DNA from: Bacteroidota bacterium
GTDB taxonomy: Bacteria; Bacteroidota; Bacteroidia; Chitinophagales; Chitinophagaceae
Length of the DNA: 34,694 nucleotides
Direction of reading: 5' to 3'
Assembly (NCBI GenBank): GCA_018266555.1
Contig: JAFEAF010000030.1
Coordinates: forward strand, 1-34,694
Part shown: positions 14,424 through 23,971 of the stretch, piece by piece
Layout of the letters: each line of letters opens with the position of its first letter
Position numbering within the stretch: position 1 is the first letter of the stretch
Translations under genes and position numbers: made by a program
Notes under the pieces: model-generated
The model's input: the letters and a program-made list of their open reading frames with translations, nothing else
Told to the model about the DNA's origin: nothing
Database searches by the model: none

Positions 14424-16535
14424 TTGAACCTGGCTACTCAAATATTATCCAGCCCAATAGAATACCTGAAAGGAGTAGGGCCACAGCGGGGCGATCTGTT
14501 GAAAAAAGAATTAAACATTTTTACATTCAATGACCTGTTGAATCATTTTCCTTACAGGCATATTGATAAAACCAAAGTGAATCTGATAAAAGAAATTACT
14601 CTACAATCTGAATACATCCAGGTTGCCGGTGTGCTTGTATCCTTTGAAATAGTCGGGCAGAAGAACAACAAAAGAGCTGTAGGGCAATTAAAAGATCAAA
14701 CGGGATTCCTGGAACTGGCATGGTTCCAGGGTTTAAGCTGGATTCAAAAGACAATAAAGGTAGGCGCCTCATATCTTGTTTATGGAAGAGTAACTTTTTT
14801 CCAGGGTAATCCACAAATAGTTCACCCGGAAATGGAATTACTCAAACAAGAGAAACGAGATGTAAAACTTTTTTTTGAACCCATATATCCATCAACAGAA
14901 AAATTAAAGGCCAAAGGATTAGGAGGAAGACAAATAGGTAAGCTCACGCAGATGCTTCTACAATTATTAAGAGAACAGGATCTCCCGGAAAATCTCCCCG
15001 AAAAAATTCTATCACAACTGAAATTAGTCAATCGGTTTCAGGCATATCGCAATATCCATTTCCCTTCTTCACTAGATGAGTATGACCAATCCGTAAAAAG
15101 ATTAAAGTTTGAAGAGCTGTTCATGGCGCAGTTGCGTATGCATTTGTTGAAATTCCGGAGACATCGTTTTTCCAAAGGTGTTTTATTTGATAAAGTGGGT
15201 GAGCATTTTAATGTATTTTATGAAAACCATCTTCCTTTTAAACTAACAGGTGCTCAAAAAAGAGTGATCAGGGAAATTCGTGCTGATACAGCAAAAGGAA
15301 GACAGATGAATCGCTTGTTGCAGGGCGATGTAGGAAGCGGAAAAACCATCGTAGCGGTAATGACTATGCTTCTCGCTATTGATAATGGCTATCAATGTTG
15401 CCTGATGGCGCCAACGGAAATCCTGGCACAACAACACTTCAATACAATTGTAAAATTAATCGGGCAACTACCGGTGGCTGTTCAATTACTTACCGGTTCT
15501 GTAAAAGCAGCAGCAAGAAGAAAAATTTTGCAGGACCTGGCTGACGGATCATTGAATATACTGATTGGTACGCATGCTATCATTGAAGAATCCGTTCAAT
15601 TTAAAAATCTTGGATTGGTAATTATTGATGAGCAGCATCGTTTTGGTGTGGAACAAAGAGCAAAGCTCTGGGAAAAAGCAGAACCGGTTCCACATATACT
15701 GGTGATGACAGCAACGCCCATTCCACGCACATTGGCCATGACAGCCTACGGCGATTTAGATTATAGCATGATTGATGAACTGCCTCCGGGAAGGCAACCG
15801 GTAATTACCGTTCATCGTTATGAAACTCACCGGAGCGGTGTCATGAATTTCATCCGGACAGAGATAGATAAAGGAAGGCAGGTGTATATCATTTTCCCTT
15901 TAATTGAAGAAAGTGCAAAACTGGACTATGAAAATTTGATGAAAGGATATGAAAATGCGAAAGCTTATTTTCCAGAGCCAAAATATTGGATCAGCATGGT
16001 TCACGGACGTCAGCCGGCACAGCAAAAAGAAACCAACATGCAGCGTTTTGTAAAAGGGGATACACAGATTATGGTTTCTACCACGGTGATTGAAGTGGGT
16101 GTGGATGTACCCAATGCTACGGTCATGATCATTGAAAGTGCTGAAAAATTTGGGCTTTCCCAATTACATCAGTTACGGGGCAGGGTAGGACGTGGCTCAG
16201 AAAAAAGTTATTGCATTCTTTTGACAAGTTCTCAAATTGGGAATGAAGCAAAAGAGCGAATCAAGACCATGGTTTCTACAAATAATGGATTTGAAATTGC
16301 TGAAAAAGATCTAGAATTACGGGGGCCTGGCGATATTGAAGGAACCCGGCAAAGCGGCTTGTTAAACTTTAAGCTGGCGAGTATAGTCAAAGACAAGCTT
16401 TTATTAGATACTGCAAAATCAATAAGTGAATCAATGCTGGAAAATGACCCAGACCTGGTTTCGGCAGAGAATTTGCAGTTAAAGCAATTCCTTCAACAAC
16501 GAAAAGGTGATCGGATCTGGAGTATTATTTCTTAA
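14424..16535 (+). CDS. recG: ATP-dependent DNA helicase RecG
   Basis: This 703-residue protein matches RecG over its full length: an N-terminal wedge/OB domain (SPIEYLKGVGPQRGDLL, then an OB fold up to about residue 150) and two helicase lobes. Motifs are QGDVGSGKTIVAV (Walker A, near residue 300), IIDEQHRFGVEQR (DEQH box, near 400), TATPIPRTLAM and STTVIEVGVDVPNAT. RecG unwinds branched DNA and reverses stalled forks. The start codon is TTG at 14,424. No ATG lies nearby, and the family N-terminus begins at about this position, so the TTG is likely real. Length and motifs show no damage. Confidence 0.96.
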   Translation: MNLATQILSSPIEYLKGVGPQRGDLLKKELNIFTFNDLLNHFPYRHIDKTKVNLIKEITLQSEYIQVAGVLVSFEIVGQKNNKRAVGQLKDQTGFLELAWFQGLSWIQKTIKVGASYLVYGRVTFFQGNPQIVHPEMELLKQEKRDVKLFFEPIYPSTEKLKAKGLGGRQIGKLTQMLLQLLREQDLPENLPEKILSQLKLVNRFQAYRNIHFPSSLDEYDQSVKRLKFEELFMAQLRMHLLKFRRHRFSKGVLFDKVGEHFNVFYENHLPFKLTGAQKRVIREIRADTAKGRQMNRLLQGDVGSGKTIVAVMTMLLAIDNGYQCCLMAPTEILAQQHFNTIVKLIGQLPVAVQLLTGSVKAAARRKILQDLADGSLNILIGTHAIIEESVQFKNLGLVIIDEQHRFGVEQRAKLWEKAEPVPHILVMTATPIPRTLAMTAYGDLDYSMIDELPPGRQPVITVHRYETHRSGVMNFIRTEIDKGRQVYIIFPLIEESAKLDYENLMKGYENAKAYFPEPKYWISMVHGRQPAQQKETNMQRFVKGDTQIMVSTTVIEVGVDVPNATVMIIESAEKFGLSQLHQLRGRVGRGSEKSYCILLTSSQIGNEAKERIKTMVSTNNGFEIAEKDLELRGPGDIEGTRQSGLLNFKLASIVKDKLLLDTAKSISESMLENDPDLVSAENLQLKQFLQQRKGDRIWSIIS

Positions 16536-16560
16536 CATAGATTTTCGATTTCTTTCTCAA

Positions 16561-16568
16561 TAAATTTG
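16561..16568 (+). promoter_or_regulatory. -7 promoter box for the T9SS adhesin-like gene
   Basis: TAAATTTG matches TAnnTTTG. It lies 9 bases before the ATG at 16,578 and contains the TTG that opens the longest frame, which argues against that TTG as start. No clear -33 box is seen. Confidence 0.45.
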
Positions 16569-16577
16569 AGTAACTTA

Positions 16578-19500
16578 ATGAAAAGCATTTTTACCCTGAA
16601 GCGATATTTAATTATACAACTGCTGATTGTTTTAAGTGCTGCATGCTATACGCAGAATTATAATACTATTGAGTTTATTGAAAACAAGGGACAATGGAAT
16701 CCACAGGTTAAATTCAAAGGCGATGTGAGTGCCGGAGCTTTTTTTATCCGGAAAAATGGGTTTACGGTTCTGCAAAATAACCGGGATGATGTCAATAGAA
16801 TCTTTACCTTTTTACATCAACCCTTGTCCCGTGATGTCGCTGGAGAAAACGAAAAACATTTGCTCCGTTCCCATTCTTACAACGTTGATTTTATAGGGGC
16901 ATCAACTGATCTGGAGATCATGCCTGATAAACCTTTGCCAACCTACAATAATTATTTTATTGGCAATGATCCTTCCAAATGGGCAGGTAATTGCCGCATT
17001 TACCAGGGCATAACAGTTAAAAATATTTATCCGAATGTGGATATCAGGTATTTTACAGACAATGGCACATTAAAATATGATATCATTGCCCATCCCGGTG
17101 CTGATATCAACCAGATTGCCATGAAATATGAAGGGGTAGATAAGCTGAGCATAAAAAATAAAGAGTTAGTAATCGGTACTTCTGTAGGTGACCTCACAGA
17201 GTCCACTCCATTTACATATCAGGCTGCTGTAAAAGGAAGGAATGAGATTAATTGCAAATACGAAATAAAAAATAATATTGTCCGGTTCAGGGTTAAAGAT
17301 TATGATCCTTCATCAACGTTGATAATTGATCCATCCCTAATCTTTTGTTCATTTAGCGGAAGCACAGTAGACAATTGGGGATATACGGCAACATACGGAC
17401 CTGATGGGAGCATGTATGGTGGCGGAATTGTTTTTGGAAATGGGTTTCCGGTTTCACCCGGTGCATTTCAAACCACATTTCAGGGAGGCGGTGGGGCAGG
17501 TTATGCTGTCGATATTGGAATAATTAAGTTAACTCCAAACGGAACCAACCGTGTTTATGCAACATATATTGGCGGATCCGGCAATGAGCAGCCGCATAGC
17601 CTTATTGTAGATCCACAAGGAAACCTTATTATGGCTGGTCGCTCTGACTCACCTAATTATCCAACCTTTGGACCAATTGGAAGTTCCTATAGCGGAAGCG
17701 GCACTGATATTGTCATAACAAAATTAAATGCGGCCGGTAATGCATTAATTGGCTCCGTTAAGATTGGCGGATCTGGAGAAGACGGTGTAAATATTTCCAC
17801 GAACCGATCAGGATCTGTTTCTCTTGATCAAAATTATGGTGATGATGGCAGGAGTGAAGTCCAGCTTGACGGTGCAGGTAATATATATTTAGCATCGAGT
17901 TCACAATCAACAAATTTCCCAATGGTCAATGCATTTCAAGCTTCAAATAACGGCGGTGGTAACGGACAGGATGGAGTGGTACTGAAATTTACCTCTAATT
18001 TATCAGCATTATTATTCAGTACTTACATTGGCGGTAAAGGAAATGATGCGGCTTATGTTGTGGATCTGGCACCCAATGGAAATATTTATGTGGCCGGTGG
18101 AACTGAAAGCACCGATTTCCCCGGAGTTCCTGCTTCGGGAGTTATCAGCTCTATTAATAGTGGAGTAGCAGATGGGTTTGTTTCAATTTTAAGTAGCAAC
18201 GGGGTTTTACTCAAATCCACTTATGTGGGCACTAATGGTATTGACCAGGTTTATGGAATAAAATTTGACAAAAACGGATTTCCATATATTATGGGACAAA
18301 CTACCGGCAACTGGCCAGTGATAAATGCGCCTTACAGCAATGCTGGTGCTAAACAATTTATTGCAAAACTTCAACCTGATCTTTCAGGCTATCTTTATTC
18401 AACGGTGTTCGGATCCGCTTCACCATATCCCAATATTTCTCCTGTAGCCTTTCTTGTGGATCGTTGTGAAAATGTGTATGTATCCGGCTGGGGTGGTAAA
18501 AGTTCTTTTACTAGTAATTATCTTGCGGCTGGTACAGATAATTCTATGCCCATTACACCCGATGCTTTCAAAAGCATAACTGATGGAAAAGATTTTTATT
18601 TTTTTGTATTAAAAAAAGATGCAGCCGGAGTTCTTTTTGGAAGCTTTTATGGTGAAAATAATGGTAACCAGGTAGGCGCCGGCGGTACAGATCATGTGGA
18701 TGGAGGCACCAGCCGTTTTGATAAAAATGGTGTGATTTACCAGGCTATTTGTGGTAACTGTAAAGAGTTTAATCCCGTTCCACCTTACCCAACAACACCC
18801 GGAGCCTGGGCTACTACAAACCCTTCACCGGGTTGTAATCTGACTATGCTTAAAATTGCTTTTAATTTTTCTGGTGTTAGAGCCGGAATTGAGTCTATTA
18901 TAAATGGTGTGCCAAGAGATTCTTCAGGATGTGTGCCTTTGACTGTAAATTTTGCAGACACCATTGCCATAGCACAGTCATACGAATGGTATTTTGGTGA
19001 TGGCTCACCAATGGTGACCACTACAATACCTAACACTTCGCATACATATAATTCTATCGGCACTTATTTAGCCATGTTAGTAGCTGTTGATCCTGCCACC
19101 TGTAATGTGCGGGATACTTCTTATATACATATTCGTGTCGGTGATGTACAAGCCACTCTTAATTTCAATACTATAAAATTGAACCCCTGCGATTCTTTCA
19201 AATACCGGTTCGATAATTTATCCTCGGCTCCTTTGCTTCCATTTACTCCACAATCTTTTGTTTGGGATTTTGGTGATGGTTCACCAAGGATATCAGCAGG
19301 AACAAATAGCGTATTTCATAATTATACAAGTCCCGGAACTTTTAATGTAAGAATGATTCTTGTTGATACCAATTATTGTAATGCTCCGGACTCATTTGCT
19401 GTGCAGTTGCGTGTGGCTGCCCTGGTAAAAGCTCAATTTGAAACACCGCCAACAGGTTGTACTCCCTACTTGGCTACTTTTAACAATACTTCGCTGGCAG

Positions 19501-20195
19501 GACAAACTTTTATTTGGGATTTTGGTGATGGTTCACCACTTTCAAATGATATTAGCCCAACTCATTTGTATACAACGGCGGGCACCTATACCATTACACT
19601 TATTGCAAATGACCCGAATACCTGTAATCTGACGGATACAACAAGATATTCCATAACAGTTTTCAATAACCCCGTTTCTAATTTTACAGCATCACCGGTT
19701 CCGCCGGTAGAAAATACCCCGACTACTTTTGATAATCTTTCTTCGCCCGATGCTATTTCATTCAAATGGTTATTTGGTGATGGAGATACATTAGTAACTT
19801 CTTCACGCAGTCCTGTGCAACACCAATATAATGCCACCGGAACATTCAATGCTTGCCTCATAGCTTACAATGCCGCCGGTTGTGCTGATACAAGTTGCCA
19901 GCAAGTGCAAGCAATTATTGTAACGCTGGTTGATGTACCCAATGCATTTACTCCTCAAAGCGGCGATATCAATAGTAAAATAATGGTGCGTGGTTTTGGC
20001 ATTGCTAAAATGCATTTCATCATCTGGAATCGCTGGGGACAAAAAGTATTCGAATCAGAAAATAAATCCCAGGCTTGGGATGGAAAATATAAAGGCGTAT
20101 TACAGCCGATGGATGTATATGCTTATACTCTGGATGTTGTATTTTTTGACGGAACCAAAACAACCAGGAAGGGTGATATAACGTTAATTAGATAA
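16578..20195 (+). CDS. large secreted protein with SBBP repeats, four PKD domains and T9SS type B sorting domain
   Basis: This 1,205-residue protein has a signal peptide (MKSIFTLKRYLIIQLL to about residue 25). The region 25-250 (FIENKGQWNPQVKF) resembles the DUF7948-type N-terminal domain of Bacteroidetes surface proteins. Residues about 260-770 carry beta-propeller (SBBP-like) repeats with GNIYVAGGTES-type strands. Four PKD domains follow, each with an FGDG motif (near residues 803, 895, 980 and 1064). The last 90 residues (VPNAFTPQSGDINSKI, IIWNRWGQKVFES) form a gliding-motility-associated type B T9SS sorting domain. It is probably exported and held on the cell surface as an adhesin or binding protein. 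The next gene encodes its usual partner, a PorP/SprF protein. Confidence 0.92.
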   Translation: MKSIFTLKRYLIIQLLIVLSAACYTQNYNTIEFIENKGQWNPQVKFKGDVSAGAFFIRKNGFTVLQNNRDDVNRIFTFLHQPLSRDVAGENEKHLLRSHSYNVDFIGASTDLEIMPDKPLPTYNNYFIGNDPSKWAGNCRIYQGITVKNIYPNVDIRYFTDNGTLKYDIIAHPGADINQIAMKYEGVDKLSIKNKELVIGTSVGDLTESTPFTYQAAVKGRNEINCKYEIKNNIVRFRVKDYDPSSTLIIDPSLIFCSFSGSTVDNWGYTATYGPDGSMYGGGIVFGNGFPVSPGAFQTTFQGGGGAGYAVDIGIIKLTPNGTNRVYATYIGGSGNEQPHSLIVDPQGNLIMAGRSDSPNYPTFGPIGSSYSGSGTDIVITKLNAAGNALIGSVKIGGSGEDGVNISTNRSGSVSLDQNYGDDGRSEVQLDGAGNIYLASSSQSTNFPMVNAFQASNNGGGNGQDGVVLKFTSNLSALLFSTYIGGKGNDAAYVVDLAPNGNIYVAGGTESTDFPGVPASGVISSINSGVADGFVSILSSNGVLLKSTYVGTNGIDQVYGIKFDKNGFPYIMGQTTGNWPVINAPYSNAGAKQFIAKLQPDLSGYLYSTVFGSASPYPNISPVAFLVDRCENVYVSGWGGKSSFTSNYLAAGTDNSMPITPDAFKSITDGKDFYFFVLKKDAAGVLFGSFYGENNGNQVGAGGTDHVDGGTSRFDKNGVIYQAICGNCKEFNPVPPYPTTPGAWATTNPSPGCNLTMLKIAFNFSGVRAGIESIINGVPRDSSGCVPLTVNFADTIAIAQSYEWYFGDGSPMVTTTIPNTSHTYNSIGTYLAMLVAVDPATCNVRDTSYIHIRVGDVQATLNFNTIKLNPCDSFKYRFDNLSSAPLLPFTPQSFVWDFGDGSPRISAGTNSVFHNYTSPGTFNVRMILVDTNYCNAPDSFAVQLRVAALVKAQFETPPTGCTPYLATFNNTSLAGQTFIWDFGDGSPLSNDISPTHLYTTAGTYTITLIANDPNTCNLTDTTRYSITVFNNPVSNFTASPVPPVENTPTTFDNLSSPDAISFKWLFGDGDTLVTSSRSPVQHQYNATGTFNACLIAYNAAGCADTSCQQVQAIIVTLVDVPNAFTPQSGDINSKIMVRGFGIAKMHFIIWNRWGQKVFESENKSQAWDGKYKGVLQPMDVYAYTLDVVFFDGTKTTRKGDITLIR

Positions 20196-20202
20196 TGTGC
20201 AG

Positions 20203-21243
20203 ATGAAAAAAAATAGTATCATAGTGATTCTTATAATATCTGTCTTCGGGAATAGGCCTATTGCATTTTCGCAGGATCTGCATTTTTCTCAATTTTATAA
20301 TTCACCTCTACTCACCAACCCGGCAAATACGGGTTTTATACCAGATGGCGATTACCGGCTGGGAGTTAATTATCGCAATCAATGGTCTTCCATCATGTCA
20401 GTGCCTTATAAAACCATGAGTGCATTCGGAGATGTCCAGGCATTACAAAACAAGGATAATACCGGGTGGCTTGGTTTGGGTGGCGTTATTTTGCACGATG
20501 TAGCAGGCAGCGGTCAGCTTACTACAACAAGAGTATATGGCTCAGTAGCCTATCACCAGATGATTAATTTGGGAAGTTTGCTCAGTCTTGGTTTTAATGT
20601 AGGATGGGCTAATAAACAGATCAATGTTACTAACCTGAAATTTCCTGATCAGTTTGATGGTCATTTTTTTGACAGTCATCTTCCCACCGGTGTAATACTT
20701 GCTTCCAACAATATCAGCTACCTGGATATACAAACCGGGATGAACTATGCTTATTTTCCCAATGAAAAAATGTATTTGAATGCCGGTTTCTCCGCCATGC
20801 ATATCAATCGTCCCAGGGAATCATTTTTCAATCCACAACCCGGTATTGACAATCGCATCCCTATTCGGTATGTCGGATTCCTCAATGGAAGTTTCATGGT
20901 AAACAGTCAATGGATCATCAACCCCAATGCTTATTATACCAACCAGGCAAAGTCATCTGAATTTGTTTTGGGCATGAATGCTCATTACAATCTTTCAGGT
21001 GATGGAGATAATGTTTTGATCGGGGGATTATATTATCGTTCCGGTGATGCCATTATTCCCCTGATCGGGTTAGGGTATAAGGATCTGACCTTTACATTCT
21101 CGTATGATGCTACTATTTCGACATTGAAAAATTATAACAATACCCGTGGCGCTTTTGAATTTTCGCTTATCAAACAGGGGACATTTGATAAATACATGGG
21201 CAACCGGCGTCAATCTATGTGTCCATCATTTCGGAATTTTTAA
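20203..21243 (+). CDS. type IX secretion system membrane protein, PorP/SprF family
   Basis: This 346-residue outer-membrane beta-barrel protein has a signal peptide (MKKNSIIVILIISVFG, ending IAFSQ). The family's opening is clear: DLHFSQFYNSPLLTNPANTG, followed by YRLGVNYRNQWSSI. PorP/SprF proteins work with T9SS type B substrates and are usually encoded directly after them, as here (7-base gap). The GTG at 20,197 would add two residues; the ATG at 20,203 is preferred. It probably anchors or surface-attaches the large upstream protein. Several genomic copies are normal in this group, so it is likely a paralogue and not the core PorP. Confidence 0.92.
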   Translation: MKKNSIIVILIISVFGNRPIAFSQDLHFSQFYNSPLLTNPANTGFIPDGDYRLGVNYRNQWSSIMSVPYKTMSAFGDVQALQNKDNTGWLGLGGVILHDVAGSGQLTTTRVYGSVAYHQMINLGSLLSLGFNVGWANKQINVTNLKFPDQFDGHFFDSHLPTGVILASNNISYLDIQTGMNYAYFPNEKMYLNAGFSAMHINRPRESFFNPQPGIDNRIPIRYVGFLNGSFMVNSQWIINPNAYYTNQAKSSEFVLGMNAHYNLSGDGDNVLIGGLYYRSGDAIIPLIGLGYKDLTFTFSYDATISTLKNYNNTRGAFEFSLIKQGTFDKYMGNRRQSMCPSFRNF

Positions 21244-21327
21244 TCAGAAAATTTTCCCTGATTTTAAGGACAGGATGTTCCTGAATAGTACGAATTTTGC
21301 AGTCCAGTATTATTTAATTTAATAAAC

Positions 21328-22743
21328 ATGAAATTAGTTGTTCATGATCTCCTCCGGGCTCGTCATATCGAGGCATTTAAAAAAATTACAGGGGAACAGT
21401 TCGTTATTTCGGATGAAGAATCCCTTACTCATTATGCTCATGATGAAACAGAGGATTTACATTATATGCCTGAAGTGGTTATCAAACCACGTACAACAGA
21501 AGAGATCAGTGCTATTTTAAAAATATGTAATGCAGAAAAAATACCGGTTACGCCCCGTGGCGCAGGAACCGGATTGAGCGGTGGTGCCTTACCTCATCTC
21601 GGTGGAGTTTTATTATCTACAGAAAGAATGAATTCCATTCTGGAAATTGATGAAAGAAACCTGCAGGTAATCACGGAACCGGGCGTAATCACTGAAGTAT
21701 TACAAAATGCGGTGAAAGAAAAGAAATTGTTTTATCCGCCGGATCCCAGCAGCCGGGGTTCCTGTTTTATCGGAGGAAATATTGCTGAAAACAGCGGCGG
21801 CCCCAAAGCAGTAAAATATGGAGTGGTGAAAGATTATGTGCTGAATCTTGAAATGGTTTTACCCAATGGTGAAATTATCTGGACCGGAGCTAATGTGTTG
21901 AAAAATGCAACAGGTTATAATCTTACCCAATTAATAGTAGGCAGTGAAGGCACATTAGGCATCGTTTCAAAAATTGTTTTAAAACTAATCCCATTACCCA
22001 AGCATGACTTGCTGATGCTGGTTCCGTTTTATTCTGCAGAGAATGCCTGTGCTGCTGTCGGCGCTATCTTTCGTGCAGGATATACGCCCAGCGCATTGGA
22101 ATTTATGGAAAGAGATGCGCTGGATTGGGTTTCTAAATTTGTAGAGAGCAGTACTATAAAAATAGAAGACAATGTGCAGGCTCATTTATTAATTGAAGTG
22201 GATGGTAATAATGAAGAAGTTCTGGTGCAGGATATGGAAGGTATTGCAACGATTGCACAGGAATTTGATTGCGGTGAAATTTTATTTGCCGATAATGCAC
22301 AGCAAAAGGCGGAGCTTTGGAAACTTCGCCGCAGGGTAGGAGAAGCTGTGAAATCAAATTCAATTTATAAAGAAGAAGATACGGTGGTGCCCAGAGCGGA
22401 ACTCCCCGTATTGCTCAGGGGAGTAAAAGAAATCGGGAAAAAATATGGCTTCCATTCTGTATGTTATGGCCACGCCGGCGATGGCAATCTTCATGTAAAT
22501 ATTATTAAGGGCAATTTAACAGATGAACAATGGTCGGGTTCGTTAAAAGACGGGATAAGAGAGATATTTGCATTGGTAAAAAAACTTGGGGGCACTATAA
22601 GCGGTGAACATGGTATTGGGTTAGTACAAAAAGAATATATGGATATAGTTTTTAATACTTCCCAGCTTCGGTTGATGAAAGAAATAAAAAAGTTATTTGA
22701 CCCCAATAATATCCTGAATGCAGGTAAGATTTTTGACGTTTGA
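21328..22743 (+). CDS. FAD-linked oxidase, GlcD/D-lactate dehydrogenase type
   Basis: This 471-residue flavoprotein has an N-terminal FAD-binding PCMH domain (PRGAGTGLSGGALPHLGGV near residue 80, SRGSCFIGGNIAENSGG near 140, GSEGTLGIVSKIVLKL near 210). Its C-terminal substrate domain carries CYGHAGDGNLHVNI and GEHGIGLVQKEYM. Enzymes of this group oxidise glycolate, D-lactate or other 2-hydroxy acids and pass electrons to a quinone or to a partner Fe-S protein. No GlcE or GlcF gene is adjacent, so the substrate cannot be told. No signal peptide is seen. It stands between two genes of unrelated function, and the next gene starts close behind it. Confidence 0.9.
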   Translation: MKLVVHDLLRARHIEAFKKITGEQFVISDEESLTHYAHDETEDLHYMPEVVIKPRTTEEISAILKICNAEKIPVTPRGAGTGLSGGALPHLGGVLLSTERMNSILEIDERNLQVITEPGVITEVLQNAVKEKKLFYPPDPSSRGSCFIGGNIAENSGGPKAVKYGVVKDYVLNLEMVLPNGEIIWTGANVLKNATGYNLTQLIVGSEGTLGIVSKIVLKLIPLPKHDLLMLVPFYSAENACAAVGAIFRAGYTPSALEFMERDALDWVSKFVESSTIKIEDNVQAHLLIEVDGNNEEVLVQDMEGIATIAQEFDCGEILFADNAQQKAELWKLRRRVGEAVKSNSIYKEEDTVVPRAELPVLLRGVKEIGKKYGFHSVCYGHAGDGNLHVNIIKGNLTDEQWSGSLKDGIREIFALVKKLGGTISGEHGIGLVQKEYMDIVFNTSQLRLMKEIKKLFDPNNILNAGKIFDV

Positions 22744-22763
22744 AATTTTTTGAAAACCATTTT

Positions 22764-23345
22764 ATGAAAAAGCTATTATTTCTTTTACTACTTGTAACTG
22801 CCATCGGAAGCTTTGCTCATGCTCAGGAAAAAAATAAAAGCGAAAAAAAGAAAGGATTTGACAGGAGTAAACTTTTTGCAGGCGGTAATTTCGGAATGAC
22901 TTTTGGCGATTATACCCTGATCAATGTTTCCCCCCAGATTGGATACCGCTTTAGCGAATACTTCGCAGCCGGCACCGGAATCAATTTCCAGTATATTAGT
23001 TTGAAAGAAAGAGATTATAATACAGGAGCCCTGATTGACAAAGTATCACGAGGTGTAGTTGGGCTGAATATTTTTGGAAGAGTGTATCCAATCCGTCAAT
23101 TAATGCTGCAGGTACAGCCGGAGTTAAATTATACTTTTGGGAAAACAAAATATTATAGCACGCCTTCATTTACTACAAACAATGGCACTTTTATTGTTCC
23201 CAGCCTGTTAGCCGGTGGCGGAATAGTATTTCCGGCTGGAAATGGAGGTTTTATAATTTCTGTTTTTTATGATGTACTGCAACAACCCAATTCCCCTTAT
23301 TCCAACAAACCTTTTATTAATTTTGGTTATAATTTCGGGTTTTGA
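22764..23345 (+). CDS. small outer-membrane beta-barrel protein
   Basis: This 193-residue protein has a clear signal peptide (MKKLLFLLLLVTAIGSFAHA, then QEKN). The mature part is rich in alternating aromatic and Gly residues (LFAGGNFGMTFGDYTLIN, PQIGYRFSEYFAAGTGINF) and ends NFGYNFGF, with the terminal Phe typical of outer-membrane barrels. It resembles the eight-stranded OmpW/OmpX-like and PorT-like proteins of Bacteroidetes, but I cannot name it. The frame is open from a TTG at 22,740; the ATG at 22,764 is preferred because it starts the signal peptide. Its last 19 bases overlap the tail of the convergent LOG gene. Confidence 0.8.
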   Translation: MKKLLFLLLLVTAIGSFAHAQEKNKSEKKKGFDRSKLFAGGNFGMTFGDYTLINVSPQIGYRFSEYFAAGTGINFQYISLKERDYNTGALIDKVSRGVVGLNIFGRVYPIRQLMLQVQPELNYTFGKTKYYSTPSFTTNNGTFIVPSLLAGGGIVFPAGNGGFIISVFYDVLQQPNSPYSNKPFINFGYNFGF

Positions 23346-23881
23346 TTATTCAGATACACTTCAAATTCTGAAGGGGCATTAAAATAATTAATTCTTTTTT
23401 CGGCTGGTTCATATAAAAAACCGTTTTTCTCCAGCGAGGCAATATGTTGAGCGAGGTGATCAAAAAAACCACCAGAGTTCATAATAAATATTTTTTTGTC
23501 ATGAATGGAAAGTTGGTTCCATGTCAGCATTTCAAATAATTCATCCAGGGTTCCAAAACCACCTGGTAATGCTAATGCAGCGTCACACATACTGTACATT
23601 ATTTTTTTTCTGGAATGTATATCTTCTGTCACTATCAGTTTACTGATACTTTTATGCTGGTGTTCCCATTCCATTAGAATCTTTGGTATCACACCAATTA
23701 CAGTTCCGCCTTTTTTCATTACATGATCAGCCAGGGTTTTCATAATCCCGTTTCCGCCACCTCCATAAATAAGAGTGATATTATATTTTGGTAGCAATTC
23801 TCCCAATTGAGCAGCATGTTCCGAAAAGATTTTATTGTTACCATTCTTTGAGCCGCAAAAAACTGCAAGAGATTGAATCAT
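23327..23881 (-). CDS. LOG-family nucleotide phosphoribohydrolase
   Basis: This 184-residue protein of the LOG ("lonely guy") type shows the two signature motifs: GGGGNGIM near residue 42 and PGGFGTLDELFEMLTW near residue 101. LOG enzymes release the base from cytokinin riboside monophosphates or, in bacteria, hydrolyse AMP-like nucleotides. In bacteria outside plant associations the true substrate is often unknown. The ATG at 23,881 is the natural start. The 3' end overlaps the convergent barrel gene by 19 bases. It is divergent from the sodium:solute symporter. Confidence 0.9.
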   Translation of the reverse strand: MIQSLAVFCGSKNGNNKIFSEHAAQLGELLPKYNITLIYGGGGNGIMKTLADHVMKKGGTVIGVIPKILMEWEHQHKSISKLIVTEDIHSRKKIMYSMCDAALALPGGFGTLDELFEMLTWNQLSIHDKKIFIMNSGGFFDHLAQHIASLEKNGFLYEPAEKRINYFNAPSEFEVYLNNQNPKL

Positions 23882-23971
23882 GTTTTAATAAATTCTATGT
23901 AAAAGGAAAACATTTTTGTTTATCTTCAAAATTCAGAAATAAACAATATATAACAATAAAGAAAAATCAGT

